Shown here one piece after another: positions 63,443-64,000 of a DNA stretch of 64,000 nt. How positions within the stretch are numbered: position 1 is the stretch's first letter; each line of letters begins with the position of its first letter. Source of the DNA: Tetrahymena thermophila SB210 (Eukaryota; Ciliophora; Oligohymenophorea; Hymenostomatida; Tetrahymenidae); the NCBI RefSeq assembly GCF_000189635.1, contig NW_002476432.1, positions 248,001 through 312,000 of the forward strand, written 5' to 3'. The notes under the pieces are model-generated. The model saw only the letters and a program-made list of their open reading frames with translations, did not search any database and had not been told where the DNA came from. Position numbers and translations under genes: made by a program.

Positions 63443-64000
63443 TCAAAATTATTTGAATTTTTATATCGATTAAATGTTAAGCTCTATTTGCCCACAAAGT
63501 CCAAAAAATAGTCTAAAATCTTTGTTTGTTTTAATAATTTATTAATTACTTCCAGCTATTTTCAAAAGGTTGCTTTTGTTAGGTAAAGTCTCTATTTACA
63601 AAGTACCTTCGTTTATTTGTATTTTAATTAGTAAAGACAGTTCTTGCTATTTTATAATAAAATCTCCATGCTAATTTTTTTAAATTGAATCCATATCCTA
63701 AGCAAGTTAGAATTAGTTTTCTATTTATTTGTAGACATAAGAAAAGCACATTTTCTCTTCATAACAATATTTTTTATCTTTTTCAGAATCTCTTATTAAT
63801 CCAACTTCAAAAAGTCCATATTTATTTAGGTTTGATTTTAATTTTATTTTAATTAAGTATAAGGCATTTGGGTTTAGTATTTTGGTTGAATAGTAATCTA
63901 TTTAGCTATCATCCGAATTATTATTTATTGTAATTTAACCAGAATTTTAATTTTTAGATAAAATTGGTTAATATTCTTATGGGTCATACTAAGATAAAGT
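63443..64000 (-). CDS. C-terminal part of a protein with a SPRY-like domain (5' partial)
   Basis: An open frame enters from the right edge (codon starting at 64000) and runs 185 codons to TGA at 63445-63443. It reads QNSGQITINNNSDDS, then LYLIKIKLKSN, KYGLFEVGLIRDSEKD, KMCFSYVYKQIEN, LSLLIKIQINEGTLQIET and FRLFFGLCGQIELN. The alternating hydrophobic strands and the EVGLI...FSY core resemble the end of the coiled-coil protein at 2,218-3,819, and both fit a SPRY/B30.2-like beta-sandwich by eye. The upstream part (zinc site and coiled coil, if present) lies beyond the window. The domain assignment is inference. Confidence 0.7.

Noticed and set aside
1..64000. Reading the window with the standard genetic code
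   Set aside because: It breaks every recognisable protein (Yip1, AP-4 beta, MFS, deiminases) at conserved Gln positions written TAA or TAG. With TGA as sole stop all these frames are intact.

Overview
The window looks like macronuclear DNA of a Tetrahymena-like (oligohymenophorean) ciliate. It is extremely AT-rich. Every gene that can be followed uses TAA and TAG as sense codons (glutamine) and TGA as the only stop. Introns are short to medium (40 to about 490 nt), begin with GT(A) and end in TAG or AAG. Read with the standard code, almost every gene here would appear shattered. All gene models below were built by hand translation with the ciliate code. Exon joins were checked for phase, and each complete model sums to a multiple of three, except one gene that has an apparent one-base frameshift.

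Left third (1-34,120): a 5'-truncated Yip1/YIPF5 Golgi membrane protein; a single-exon coiled-coil protein with an N-terminal Cys/His cluster; a small four-TM tetraspanin-like protein; a 12-TM MFS (SLC22/sugar-type) transporter; a 14-exon AP-4 beta-type adaptin; a giant (~2,970 aa) surface protein with a Cys-rich N-terminus, propeller-like and beta-helix-like regions, an EGF-like motif and a multi-TM C-terminus; two TPR proteins; and a two-TM protein of unknown function.

Middle (35,600-46,850): a locally duplicated block. Unit 1 is a decayed copy of a Cys-rich multi-TM gene followed by C2 gene A. Unit 2 is the intact Cys-rich multi-TM gene followed by C2 gene B. A third, more diverged C2 gene C follows. 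The three C2 proteins share exon lengths of 75 and 172 nt and a Q/G/Y/P repeat tail. Only B adds a C-terminal CxxC zinc-binding-like module related in pattern to the DnaJ zinc centre.

Right third (47,800-64,000): a 14-exon, 2,192-aa secretory-pathway protein with a signal peptide and one C-terminal TM segment, carrying a MITE-like hairpin inside one intron; two tandem agmatine deiminase-family enzymes, both with signal peptides and so probably secreted or lysosomal; another Cys-rich multi-TM protein; and the 3' end of a gene whose C-terminal domain resembles that of the coiled-coil protein at the left.

Overall the block is rich in surface or secretory proteins (three Cys-rich multi-TM proteins, one giant type I protein, secreted enzymes) together with vesicle-traffic genes (Yip1, AP-4 beta). 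Between genes lie long AT-rich stretches with little visible beyond simple repeats. I saw no tRNA, rRNA, CRISPR or telomere.
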